Of a stretch of 64,000 nucleotides of DNA, positions 35,422 to 43,481 are shown one piece after another (position 1 is the stretch's first letter; each line of letters opens with the position of its first letter). The stretch is from NCBI RefSeq assembly GCF_011405515.1, contig NZ_AP022671.1:4445224-4509223 (forward strand), in the 5' to 3' direction. The DNA is from Nitrospira sp. KM1 (GTDB taxonomy: Bacteria > Nitrospirota > Nitrospiria > Nitrospirales > Nitrospiraceae). The notes under the pieces were generated by a model. The model did no database searches and was not told the DNA's origin. It saw nothing but the letters and a program-made list of their open reading frames with translations. A program made the position numbers and the translations under genes.

Positions 35422-35958
35422 CTAGATAAACTTCAGTCGGCGCAGCCCGGCCATGATCGTTTGCAAGCTGGACTCAGGGAGTTCCTGATCTGTATCGACG
35501 ACGATCTCGGGATTTTGCGGCTCTTCGTACGGATCGGATAATCCGGTCATGTGCTGGATCTCGCCGCGGGAGGCCATGGCATAGAGTCCCTTCGGATCGC
35601 GTATCATGCACGTGCCGATCGGGCAGCGGACATATACTTCCGCGAATCTTTCAATATCCGCGCGCGCCTTGTCTCGCGAAACGGCATAAGGGGAAATGGC
35701 CGCGACGACCGCCACTCCACCGATCCGTGCAATGAGCTTGGCCACATAGGCGATACGGCGGACATTTTCCTCCCGATCCTGGCGTGTAAAGCCAAGGTCC
35801 CTCGTGAGTTCGCGACGGACGGCATCGCCGTCGAGTGTTTCGACCGGCAGGCCAAGCTGCCGAAGCTCCGCGGCCACCAGGTGAGCCAGCGTGCTCTTGC
35901 CGGCTCCCGGCAGGCCGGTGAGCCACACGACAAATCCCTTCGAGTTCGGTCCAATCAT
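35422..35958 (-). CDS. cysC: Adenylylsulfate (APS) kinase
   Basis: Start taken at ATG 35958, which gives a 178-residue protein beginning MIGPNSKGFVVWLTGLPGAGKST; the longer frame to 36219 overlaps the upstream gene. Walker A GLPGAGKST (15-23) and the APS-kinase signatures DGDAVRRELTRDLGFTRQDR and SPYAVSRDKAR are clear. It phosphorylates APS to PAPS, the universal sulfate donor. It begins 4 bp after the PepSY gene stop, so they are co-transcribed with the unit A receptor region. Together with the three PAPS-type sulfotransferases in this array, it could supply their donor. No sulfurylase (cysDN or sat) is visible in the window. Confidence 0.93.
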   Translation of the reverse strand: MIGPNSKGFVVWLTGLPGAGKSTLAHLVAAELRQLGLPVETLDGDAVRRELTRDLGFTRQDREENVRRIAYVAKLIARIGGVAVVAAISPYAVSRDKARADIERFAEVYVRCPIGTCMIRDPKGLYAMASRGEIQHMTGLSDPYEEPQNPEIVVDTDQELPESSLQTIMAGLRRLKFI

Positions 35959-35962
35959 GGCT

Positions 35963-37225
35963 TCAACCGGCCGGAACGGGATCGAAATGATCGGCCTCGC
36001 GTTTGGCGCGCCTGCTATAGGCCGTATGCTTTTGCCACCAAATGACGACTCCGGTGATAGAAAGAGCAGCGGTACCCAATCCGAGCAGTGAGACGAGAAT
36101 TCGGCCTGGCAGGCCGAGAATGCGTCCGGAATGCATCGGGAATTGGGCCTGAACAAAGATATCGGCCGCAGTGCCTTTCCATGGCTGCTGATCCCCAAGA
36201 TAGCGGCCGTCGCTGCCATCGAAATACAAGGCGGGAGGACCTACTCCTGCAGCGCCGTGATCATCGCCAGGGTGAAAAAATCTCACACCATATATTCCAA
36301 ATTCCTGACTGTAAAATACGTCACCGAGCGGTTCTGGCCAACCTCGCTTGGCTTTTTCATACTGGGCGCGTTCGAGAATCGAGGCGTACCCGACCATCGG
36401 TGCGATCGGCTGATGTTTGTCGTTCGGTGTGCGCACATCGAACGGCGAAGGCGTGACCTCACTCACCAAGGACATCATCGGATAGAACATCTCCCGATAA
36501 AGATTGAGGGAGAATGCCGTGAATGCCAGCATGAACAACAATCCCCAGGCCCACAGACCGAAGGCGCGATGGACGTCGAAGTTGATTCGGCGGGCCGTAC
36601 CGGACGTCTTCACCATCCAGGATGGTTTCCAGCGGGTCCACCATCCTGGGTGGGTCTGAGCCGTCGAGCTCGGAATCTTGGATGGCAGGGTCAGATAGAA
36701 GCCGACGAAGCAGTCCAGTGCCCATAAGATGGCAATGCCTCCCATGAGCCATATCCCCCAACGGTCGATGCCCCACAGTTCTGGAAGGTGCAGCGTGTAG
36801 TGCAATCGATATAGGAAGGACACCAACGTCTCACGAGTGATGGGCCACACCGCACCCCATTCACGCCTGCCCAATTCTTGTCCGGTCCCAGGGTCAATGA
36901 AGACCTGGTTATATCCAAGCTCGTACAGGCGGCCGGTTGCCGGATCGATGCGGGGATCGACGCCAAAGGGAAGAGAGTCTCCCGGTTCGTGTGCCAGTGG
37001 AACGAACGTCACGCGTGCCCTCTGGTCGCGCGCTTCGATTGCAGTGACTAGATCGAGGATGGGAAGCGGCAGCCCCTGGCTTGCTACGTGAGTGAGATGC
37101 GGATTTAAAAGATCGTCGAGCTCGTGGTCCCAGGAGATTACAGCACCGGTCAGTCCGGACATGATCAAGAAGCCGGCCATGATCAGACCGACCCAGCGAT
37201 GGAGCAGCAGCATGATGTGGTTCAT
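35963..37225 (-). CDS. PepSY-associated transmembrane protein
   Basis: A 420-residue membrane protein of the PepSY_TM family: N-terminal helix with the typical LHRWVGLIMAGFLIMSGLTG, a periplasmic PepSY-like portion (WDHELDDLLNPHLTHV), then helices near 160-180, 230-250 and 370-390. Conserved His residues (HRW, HYTLH, DVHRAFG) may bind haem, as in iron-uptake reductases (FhuF/PiuB-like neighbours of siderophore receptors). It follows the unit A TonB receptor by about 200 bp, taking the place held by a TPR-sulfotransferase in units B-D. Probably helps release or reduce iron from an imported chelate. Confidence 0.85.
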   Translation of the reverse strand: MNHIMLLLHRWVGLIMAGFLIMSGLTGAVISWDHELDDLLNPHLTHVASQGLPLPILDLVTAIEARDQRARVTFVPLAHEPGDSLPFGVDPRIDPATGRLYELGYNQVFIDPGTGQELGRREWGAVWPITRETLVSFLYRLHYTLHLPELWGIDRWGIWLMGGIAILWALDCFVGFYLTLPSKIPSSTAQTHPGWWTRWKPSWMVKTSGTARRINFDVHRAFGLWAWGLLFMLAFTAFSLNLYREMFYPMMSLVSEVTPSPFDVRTPNDKHQPIAPMVGYASILERAQYEKAKRGWPEPLGDVFYSQEFGIYGVRFFHPGDDHGAAGVGPPALYFDGSDGRYLGDQQPWKGTAADIFVQAQFPMHSGRILGLPGRILVSLLGLGTAALSITGVVIWWQKHTAYSRRAKREADHFDPVPAG

Positions 37226-37429
37226 GGAATTATTAGGGGCACAATCGGGCCATTATGCTTACACAGATTTGCCGGCCGAAGGCAATGGCTGCCGGACAGG
37301 TCTATATAGATTAAGACGAATGAGAACCGCAAAACCTGGCGTAAATAGATCGTCGAACCAAGAGTTGGTTACGGCCATATTGACGCCTAGCAGGGAACAT
37401 ATACCTGAACGGGAAGCGGGCAGGTTCAC

Positions 37430-40123
37430 TCAGAAGAAAATCCGCACCGTGGCGATGGCAGTGATCGGTGCACCGAATGCGTTAATGCCGCCTGGGAAGC
37501 CCGGACTCTCGATATACGTGGCATTGAGCAGGTTGCGGATGTTGACGGACACATCATACCGTTTGTCGCGGCGGTAAAAGAGGACTGCATCCACCCGCTG
37601 ATACGGATCGGTACTGATCGAGTTGGGGAAGGTTAATTCATACCTGCCTTGGTAATAGACGCCTCCTCCAAATCCGAACCCTTGCAGGAGGCCGGACTGA
37701 AGCTGATATGTCGCGAAGACGCGCCCCACATAGTTACGCGGAATCGACGACGGATAGCTCCCGACAAACCCTGGGTCATTGGCTTCGGTAATCACAGCAT
37801 CCAGATACATGAAATTGGCATTCAGATTTAGGCCGGGAATCGGCTGGCCGTTCAGATCAAATTCCACACCCTGATGACGCTGCTCACCGACCGCGATGCT
37901 AAACTGAGGGTCTCCTGGATCACGCGTCGACACATTGCGGCGGTAGCTGCGAAACAAGGCGGTGGTGAACAGCAGCCGATTGTCGAACAAGTTGAGCTTA
38001 GCGCCAACCTCGTAATTGATACCGGTCTCCGGCGGCAGAAGCTGATTATCTCGTGTGAATGACAAGGAGTTTGGGGCGAAGGACTGTTGGATTCCCCCAT
38101 AGACGTTCATCCAGTCGGTCACTTTCACGGTCACGCCGCCCCGGCCGGTCCACGCGGAGTCCGTCCGTTCGGTTGTTGGAATCCCCTCGTCAGTAATGGA
38201 CGAGCGCGCCTCGTCGTGCCGTCCCGCCAGGACGAGAGTGACCCGTTCGTGAGGACGGATGACAGCCTGCCCGAATACACCGGTCTGTTTCAAGGTCGTG
38301 AGGAGAGGCGAGCCCACCAAGCTGCGCAATTCATCATCGGACAATGCGCGTGTGTCGTTCCGTGGGTTGAACACGTTGTCGATTCCCAACTGGGGATGCG
38401 TGAGAAAGGAATTACGCGTCATGTCACGGTAGTCGACCCCCGCCAGGATTTCGTGTTTTTGTCCGAACAGCGTGGATTCCTTGCTGAGATACAACTCGCC
38501 TGCATAGGTGTCCATCTTAATGTCGCGAAATCTATTGTAGAGGTAGGCATCCCCGCTCGGAGGAATCCCGGGGTAGGTATAGGTGTAAAGGCTATTTTCG
38601 AGCAGCTTGGATCTCGAGTACTTGCCGTTGGCGGACAGCTTGATATCGTGAATGAACGTGTGATTGTAATGGACCTCGCCGTTGTAGCCGGTGAAGTTGG
38701 TGTGTGCCCCGTTCGGTGCGCCACCGCCGAAGTTTCTCGTGCGAGGAACATTGAGCATTTTCCCGTCTGTCGTGAGCGGCCACCCGAGATAGTCGGCGCC
38801 GTTGAACTGTTGATAGGTGCCGAGGAGGAGCAACTTGCCGGCGCCTTTGAACAGATCAAACTCCACCGAGGGCGCCACGGTATACTGTCGAACCGGCGTG
38901 AAATCGACGAAGTTGCCGCCCTCTTCGACTGCAAAGACGAGGCGACCCCGAATGTCCTCGTGGGCTGGCAACACGCCGTTGACATCAAACAGGCCTCGGT
39001 AAAAACCATACGACCCGGCATTGGCTTCGACGTTCGCAAAATTCGCGCGCTGCGGCGTTTTCGTGATGCGATTGACAATGCCGCCGGGATTCGCCGCCCC
39101 GCCGACGATGGAAGCCGGTCCCTTGACGATTTCATACCGTTCGACGATGCCCCAGTCCGGTGCGAAGAGGCAGTCGGTCGGTAACCCGTTAACTTTCATG
39201 CCGTTAAAGTTACCGGCAGGTGAACAGGCCGTGAAGCCCCGGATGTTGAAACCTTCGCTTCGTGCCCCGTTCACTTGGTCGCGCGTCACGCCGCTGACGG
39301 CTTCAAAGGCATCGCCTTGTGTACGAGAAAACGTGTCGCGAATCAGATCGCGTGTGACCACACCGATCGACACCGGCGTTTCCTCGATGGGCATTGTGCT
39401 GCGGGTGACGGTGGAGGCGTTGTCTGCCTTGTAGCCATCGACTGAATCTGTCCACGCCGGCTCCCGCACGTCTTTGACGACAACTTCGGAGACTTTGATG
39501 GGTTTCGACTGATTGTCCGGTAAGACTGCACTTCCCGAGGGTGCCGCGCTGTGCAACGTGATCGAACTCGGGTTGCTGAAGCGATACTGCAATCCGGTTC
39601 CTGCAAGCAGCCGATGCAGGGCTTCTTCTATTGTGTATTCACCTCGGAGACCTTGACTCGCGAGTCCGGCAACCGCTGTAGATGCGGAGACGACCTGAAC
39701 ACCTGATTGCCGGGAAAACTCAATCAGCGCATTGTCCAAATCTCCGGCCGGTATGTCGAATGATTGCTTGGGTCCTCCAACCGGCTGCTCGTTCGCCGCC
39801 AGTTTGACCTTCGGGGCGGCGGTGTTCCGGCTTTTAGCATCCAGAGGGCCTCGCGGCGTGCCGAAGCTGCGTTGAGATGTCGAGCTGTTCTCCGGTTCGC
39901 GTGGAGTCTGTTTCCAGTCCTCCGGAATGGCATCTTGCGATAGAGCAGGTTGGTAGGTGGTCAAGCTCAAGGCAGAGAGACTGACGAGAAATCCCCAGGC
40001 AAAGCGGCGACGGTCATAGCCGGATGCCGTTTCAGTAGCGGCGGCGATTGCGGCCCGCAGACGAGCCCATGCAGCGGGCGATGGGGTAGTGTTTCGGACA
40101 GATTTTTGAGATCGCTGAGGCAT
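37430..40123 (-). CDS. Unit A: TonB-dependent siderophore receptor with STN domain
   Basis: Start chosen at ATG 40123 (GGAGG 5 bp upstream); the GTG at 40135 is an alternative. The ~897-residue protein has a signal peptide, an STN signalling domain (about 120-190, FDIPAGDLDNALIEFSRQSG and YTIEEALHRLLAGTG), a plug (EETPVSIGVVTRDLIRD, GFNIRGFT, ERYEIVKGPASIVGG) and a 22-strand barrel ending in Phe (TAIATVRIFF). STN receptors pass ligand signals to FecR. It is more distant from the other three receptors in the window, which closely resemble one another. Ligand is likely a ferric siderophore, by family. Confidence 0.93.
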   Translation of the reverse strand: MPQRSQKSVRNTTPSPAAWARLRAAIAAATETASGYDRRRFAWGFLVSLSALSLTTYQPALSQDAIPEDWKQTPREPENSSTSQRSFGTPRGPLDAKSRNTAAPKVKLAANEQPVGGPKQSFDIPAGDLDNALIEFSRQSGVQVVSASTAVAGLASQGLRGEYTIEEALHRLLAGTGLQYRFSNPSSITLHSAAPSGSAVLPDNQSKPIKVSEVVVKDVREPAWTDSVDGYKADNASTVTRSTMPIEETPVSIGVVTRDLIRDTFSRTQGDAFEAVSGVTRDQVNGARSEGFNIRGFTACSPAGNFNGMKVNGLPTDCLFAPDWGIVERYEIVKGPASIVGGAANPGGIVNRITKTPQRANFANVEANAGSYGFYRGLFDVNGVLPAHEDIRGRLVFAVEEGGNFVDFTPVRQYTVAPSVEFDLFKGAGKLLLLGTYQQFNGADYLGWPLTTDGKMLNVPRTRNFGGGAPNGAHTNFTGYNGEVHYNHTFIHDIKLSANGKYSRSKLLENSLYTYTYPGIPPSGDAYLYNRFRDIKMDTYAGELYLSKESTLFGQKHEILAGVDYRDMTRNSFLTHPQLGIDNVFNPRNDTRALSDDELRSLVGSPLLTTLKQTGVFGQAVIRPHERVTLVLAGRHDEARSSITDEGIPTTERTDSAWTGRGGVTVKVTDWMNVYGGIQQSFAPNSLSFTRDNQLLPPETGINYEVGAKLNLFDNRLLFTTALFRSYRRNVSTRDPGDPQFSIAVGEQRHQGVEFDLNGQPIPGLNLNANFMYLDAVITEANDPGFVGSYPSSIPRNYVGRVFATYQLQSGLLQGFGFGGGVYYQGRYELTFPNSISTDPYQRVDAVLFYRRDKRYDVSVNIRNLLNATYIESPGFPGGINAFGAPITAIATVRIFF

Positions 40124-40325
40124 TCCTTCCTCCACTGTTCAAAAGAGGTCAATCGCGGAAGACTCTAGTGGTTTAGCAGAGCAGGATGTTTAAAAAGGCT
40201 GTCCAGCAAGGCCGCAGCGAGCGAGGAGGCGAGGCGTACTCTTTGCTGTACGTTGAGCTTCTAAGCGACGCGAGAACGAAGCTGGCAGACTTTTTCGACA
40301 TCCTGTTGGGAAACATGGGGACTAA

Positions 40326-40347
40326 GACGACAGAGAAAGAAAAAGCC
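40326..40347 (-). promoter_or_regulatory. Candidate ECF promoter before unit A receptor
   Basis: On the - strand GGCTTT, 12 nt, CGTC followed by TTAGT. The -10 side matches the receptor promoter of unit C (CGTCTTAGT); the -35 side is weaker. It lies about 200 bp before the receptor start. Confidence 0.4.
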
Positions 40348-40415
40348 ACACGTCGATGTGAAATGTTTTGAGAATGAAAGAAAAGTGCTGAAACAGCGGG
40401 AGGATATGAGGGTAA

Positions 40416-41459
40416 CTATCGGGTTCGGGAGCGTGGCGCCGTAGTGGAGGGCGATGCTCGTTCGACAATGATGAGATTTGCATTCACTCGTTGCGCACGA
40501 ATCGGTAGGGCATCTTGAAGCAGTTCCAGCGAGTTCTCCAACTCCCGGATGTTGAATACTCCGGTGACCGGCACATCCTTGAGCGAGTTGTCCAGCAACC
40601 TGATTTCCTCGGTCCGGTAGCGCGCCAATTCGTTTAAGACCTGTGCCAACGGGTGTCCTTTGAAGATGAGCTTTCCGTCTTTCCATGCGCCTGCCGTGAT
40701 TTGGTCGAACGGTCCGACTTCTGATATCCAACCGTCCATTCCGTAGGACACCCGTTGTCCGCGATGGAGAATGGCGTGGCGTGCCACCGGGGGATGGAGG
40801 GCCACCTCGACGATGCCGTCCAACACCGACACCTCGACTTGTTGCGAGGATTTGCTGACGATGAATTGCGTGCCGATGTCATGAATAATGCCGTTGGCGA
40901 CCTCAACCTCAAACGGCCGCCGCCCGTCCTGTGCAACCGTGAACCAGGCTTCGCCTTGATCCAGACGGATTGCGCGTGTCTTACTGGAAAACTCCACCGT
41001 CATCTGAGTATTCGTATTCATCATGACGGACGAGCCGTCCGACAACGTCAATTGCCGTTGTTCTCCCTTCGCTGTCTGATAGTGCAATGACTCGGTCACC
41101 CCATTAACCCACCACAGGGTGGTGAGCGTGATCAGCCCCATCAGCGCGCCCGCGGCAACCATGCGAGCCGGTGACCACCAGGACTGTCCCGCTGCCGGCT
41201 CCGAGGTGGAAGCATATTCGGCCCACCGGGTTTCCGCTTTGCGAAGCTCGGTTTCAAACAGTGGTTTCGCACCCGTCATGTTGGTCCACATGCCGGAAAC
41301 ACGCCCGAATTCCTGTCGATGACTGGGATCTTCAGCCAACCAGTTGTTTAAACGGCGGCGATCATCGGCGGTGGCCTCTCCTGAACGGAGGCGCACCAAC
41401 CAACGCGCGGCTTCTTCGCGCAGGGACGGGGATTGTTCTCGTTCTTCGGTCATGGGCAT
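40416..41459 (-). CDS. Unit A: FecR-family anti-sigma/sigma regulator
   Basis: A ~347-residue protein. N-terminal cytoplasmic DUF4880 domain (EEAARWLVRLRSGEATADDR, then FNNWLAEDPSHRQEF-like LNNWLAEDPSHRQEF), one membrane helix (about 105-125, AGALMGLITLTTLWWV), the periplasmic FecR domain (LTLSDGSSVMMNTNTQMTVEF, IHDIGTQFIV) and a C-terminal STN-like part (VPVTGVFNIRELENSLELL). It would hold the neighbouring ECF sigma factor inactive, or activate it, depending on the ligand-loaded receptor. Start uncertain between TTG 41462 and ATG 41459. Confidence 0.9.
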   Translation of the reverse strand: MPMTEEREQSPSLREEAARWLVRLRSGEATADDRRRLNNWLAEDPSHRQEFGRVSGMWTNMTGAKPLFETELRKAETRWAEYASTSEPAAGQSWWSPARMVAAGALMGLITLTTLWWVNGVTESLHYQTAKGEQRQLTLSDGSSVMMNTNTQMTVEFSSKTRAIRLDQGEAWFTVAQDGRRPFEVEVANGIIHDIGTQFIVSKSSQQVEVSVLDGIVEVALHPPVARHAILHRGQRVSYGMDGWISEVGPFDQITAGAWKDGKLIFKGHPLAQVLNELARYRTEEIRLLDNSLKDVPVTGVFNIRELENSLELLQDALPIRAQRVNANLIIVERASPSTTAPRSRTR

Positions 41460-41509
41460 CAACTTGTCAATGCCTCCGCGAGACGACGGATCATAGCGCT
41501 CCGGGATAT

Positions 41510-41531
41510 GACGAACAAGACGGCGGTTCCC
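41510..41531 (-). promoter_or_regulatory. Candidate ECF promoter before FecR A
   Basis: On the - strand GGGAAC, 12 nt, CGTC; the same spacing as the promoters of units C and D and a near-classical ECF -35 (GGAAC). It is about 50 bp before the FecR start. Confidence 0.55.
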
Positions 41532-41759
41532 ACAGTAGGATGGTGAAAGTGTCCGCTCATATCACCCGCCCATCCTTGGCACGCCGAGTGCCTTGCACCA
41601 GGCTTTGTTCTCAGTCCGTTGATCTCTCTGCGGCCTCACCGTGGAACGGCGCGTCTCGGCGCGCCGGGGTGGGCGGGTGAGAACTATAGCCATTTTGACG
41701 ATCCTGCGTCAGGGGGACTGTTGCCCTTCCCCTTGGGGACTGGCCGTGTTCCGATTACA

Positions 41760-41792
41760 GGGACAGGCACCGCAAGGCCGGAGCCTTGTCCC
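41760..41792 (-). terminator. Stem-loop after sigma A gene
   Basis: Outer arms GGGACA/TGTCCC enclose an inner CAAGG/CCTTG hairpin. It starts 3 bp after the sigma stop codon. No T-run follows, so it may be a processing or attenuation structure rather than a simple terminator. Confidence 0.45.
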
Positions 41793-41795
41793 TTC

Positions 41796-42305
41796 CTAAC
41801 GATCCTTCAGTTTATTGCGACAGTAGACGGTCGCTTTCAAAATGTGTTTTTCCACCATGCTTTTCGAAATGCCGAAGTGTGCCGCGATCTCGGCATGGCT
41901 CAAATCTTTAAAGAGATGCAGCAGAAACACTTCCCGGCATCGAGGAGGCAGTTCGAGGACCGCGTCATAGAGCAGTCGGGTTTCTTCCCGGGATTCAGCA
42001 TCTTCACATTGCCGGGCCGGTGCGACGAGGACGTCCCGGAGTTCTTCCGCGTCCAGCGATTCCTCGGCCTGGCGTTGTTTCTTTCGAAACAGGTCTACCG
42101 TGAGATTGACTGCGATCTTATAGAGGAACGCGCGCGGTTGTCGGATGGCAACCGGTGAGTCCTGCGCGAGCGCGCGAAGAAAGGTTTCCTGTGTGATGTC
42201 CTTCGCCTGGTCGCGGGACTGCAGCCGTAGTGTGAGGTAGCTCAGAAGTTCGTCGTAGTATTCCCGGAAGAGGGAGAAACGGTCCAGTCCCGCCTGGTTA
42301 TCCAC
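41796..42305 (-). CDS. Unit A: FecI-like ECF sigma factor
   Basis: A 169-residue ECF sigma factor starting at GTG 42305. Region 2 is visible (YYDELLSYLTLRLQSRDQAKDITQETFLRAL, cut to its core RDQAKDITQETFLR, and RAFLYKIAVNLTVDLFRK) and region 4 (LPPRCREVFLLHLFKDLSHAEIAAHFGISKSMVEKHI, core LPPRCREVFLLH and GISKSMVEKH). These are typical of the FecI group. It would transcribe the FecR and receptor genes downstream from GGAAT/CGTC-type promoters. Expression upstream is not resolved: I see no TTGACG-N18-TATAAG promoter like those of units C and D. Confidence 0.93.
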   Translation of the reverse strand: MDNQAGLDRFSLFREYYDELLSYLTLRLQSRDQAKDITQETFLRALAQDSPVAIRQPRAFLYKIAVNLTVDLFRKKQRQAEESLDAEELRDVLVAPARQCEDAESREETRLLYDAVLELPPRCREVFLLHLFKDLSHAEIAAHFGISKSMVEKHILKATVYCRNKLKDR

Positions 42306-42547
42306 GCATCACCATTTTACGGATGACAATCAATTGGCCAGATCTAGGGTGAACAAAAGGGAAGGCATAACCGCGCAGTGTTCCCGTATCTGGGAACTCA
42401 CTATGGAAATTGGTCGTCAGCATCGACATGTATTGATCTTGAGCAGGCGGGAATATATCAATCCCACCCCTTCCAAGGCCATGTTCAGTTTCCGGATACG
42501 GAACCCTGCAATGGGGATAGGTCAGTGTGGGGAGTGGGAGCTTGATC

Positions 42548-42658
42548 GAAGGGTGGAAATGCTTTTTTAAGCAAGGGTAAGTAGGGCGCGTAGGCTTTCC
42601 ATCGGCTGACGGATTTTGTGTAAATCGGTTGGCGCGCCTGCCAGCGGCTGGAGGTCTG
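42548..42658 (-). pseudogene. Relic of a TPR-sulfotransferase C-terminus
   Basis: The - strand frame from 42658 reads [20 protein letters not shown] then [14 protein letters not shown], which matches the C-terminal ~36 residues of the three intact TPR-sulfotransferases ([20 protein letters not shown]). Nothing else of that gene remains. It sits just upstream of the sigma A gene. Confidence 0.85.
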
Positions 42659-42761
42659 GTTTTTCTCGTCAGGCCAGACACATTCAAACAGATTCCTATC
42701 ATGATTTCAGATTGGTCCTGTGTTACGCTCGGATGCACCCATCGGGACTGAGGGTGAAGTA

Positions 42762-43270
42762 ATGCAAGAGCTGGCACGCCTGCTCAATGAAATGTGTGAG
42801 AAACAAATCATCGCCAATTACGCCTTGTTCGGGGCAGTCGCTCAAATGCGATACACAGAGCCGGTGGCGACGCTGGATGCGGATGTCTTGGTCGCAGTGG
42901 AGGGAGAAGCACGTTTCGATGTTTTAGGGCCGATCTCCGAGTTCTGTTCGCTGAGAGGCTATCATCCGAAAGGCGAAGCCATTGAGGTTGGCGCGTGGCC
43001 TGTTCAATTCATTCTAGTCTTTTCCCAGCTCACCAAGGAAGCCATGGAAAAAGCTGAAACTGCCGACTTCGAGGGAGTTCCACTGCGTGTCGTGCGGGCG
43101 GTACACCTTGCCGTGATGGCACTCAGTGTCGGTCGAGCCAAGATTTCATCCGCATCTTGGCTTTACTTGACGCCGGGAGTGTGAATCAGCAAGATGTCGC
43201 CGATCTAGCCGCCAAGCATGGTCTTATGAATGAATGGCAACGCTTCGAAGGGAAATTCCTCAATGACTGA
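42762..43270 (+). pseudogene. Nucleotidyltransferase-like gene with a frameshift
   Basis: From ATG 42762 the product (MQELARLLNEMCEKQIIANYALFGAVAQM, core IIANYALFGAVAQM) looks like an AbiEii/DUF-type nucleotidyltransferase-fold protein: GAVAQMRYTEPVATLDADVLV carries the G-A/S pattern and Asp pair. Near 43140 one base appears lost: the frame VGRAK should continue DFIRILALLDAGSVNQQDVA and ends LND just before the next gene. It overlaps that gene (ATGACTGA). Possibly the enzyme half of a toxin-antitoxin-like pair. Confidence 0.65.
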
Positions 43271-43481
43271 ATGGCAAGAACGATTCAAGCGTCAAGCCGA
43301 TTGGCAAAAGACGCTCAGAACGCTCTCCTGGTCGGAGAAAATTCGCATGGTGGAGAAAGTGAAAGACTCTATCAGGCTTCTCCGTGTCGCCACCTTTTTA
43401 CACAGGGGACCCAGCAACCGTACAGCCGGCGGCCATGAGTCAAACCCCATCATGCCCTCTGTTACTAAAAGCTGTCTCTAA
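43263..43481 (+). CDS. Small partner gene of the nucleotidyltransferase (probably truncated)
   Basis: A 72-residue frame beginning ATG 43263, overlapping the preceding stop as in an operon. The first ~41 residues (MTEWQERFKRQADWQKTLRT, then LSWSEKIRMVEKVKDSI) look like a genuine helical partner protein; the rest (FLHRGPSNRTAGGHESNP) is low-quality and runs into the end of the opposite sulfotransferase gene. Probably the original gene ended earlier or was cut by a rearrangement of the array. Confidence 0.5.
   Translation: MTEWQERFKRQADWQKTLRTLSWSEKIRMVEKVKDSIRLLRVATFLHRGPSNRTAGGHESNPIMPSVTKSCL

Larger units (their letters stand above)
41463..41795 (-). other. Sigma A - FecR A intergenic region
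   Basis: 333 bp between the sigma and FecR genes of unit A, longer than in units B-D. It contains an ECF-type promoter (41510-41531) and a strong stem-loop just after the sigma stop (41760-41792), which are listed separately. The remainder shows nothing recognisable. Confidence 0.5.

Noticed and set aside
35959..36219. N-terminal extension of the APS kinase gene
   Set aside because: It overlaps the PepSY gene end, and the family N-terminus fits ATG 35958.
38087..39184. 365-codon + strand frame inside the unit A receptor gene
   Set aside because: Antisense shadow of a strongly supported TonB receptor; residues show no family pattern.
42298..42777. 159-codon - strand frame upstream of sigma A
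   Set aside because: It reads through the sulfotransferase relic in the wrong frame; the homologous frame is a different one and is only 36 codons long.
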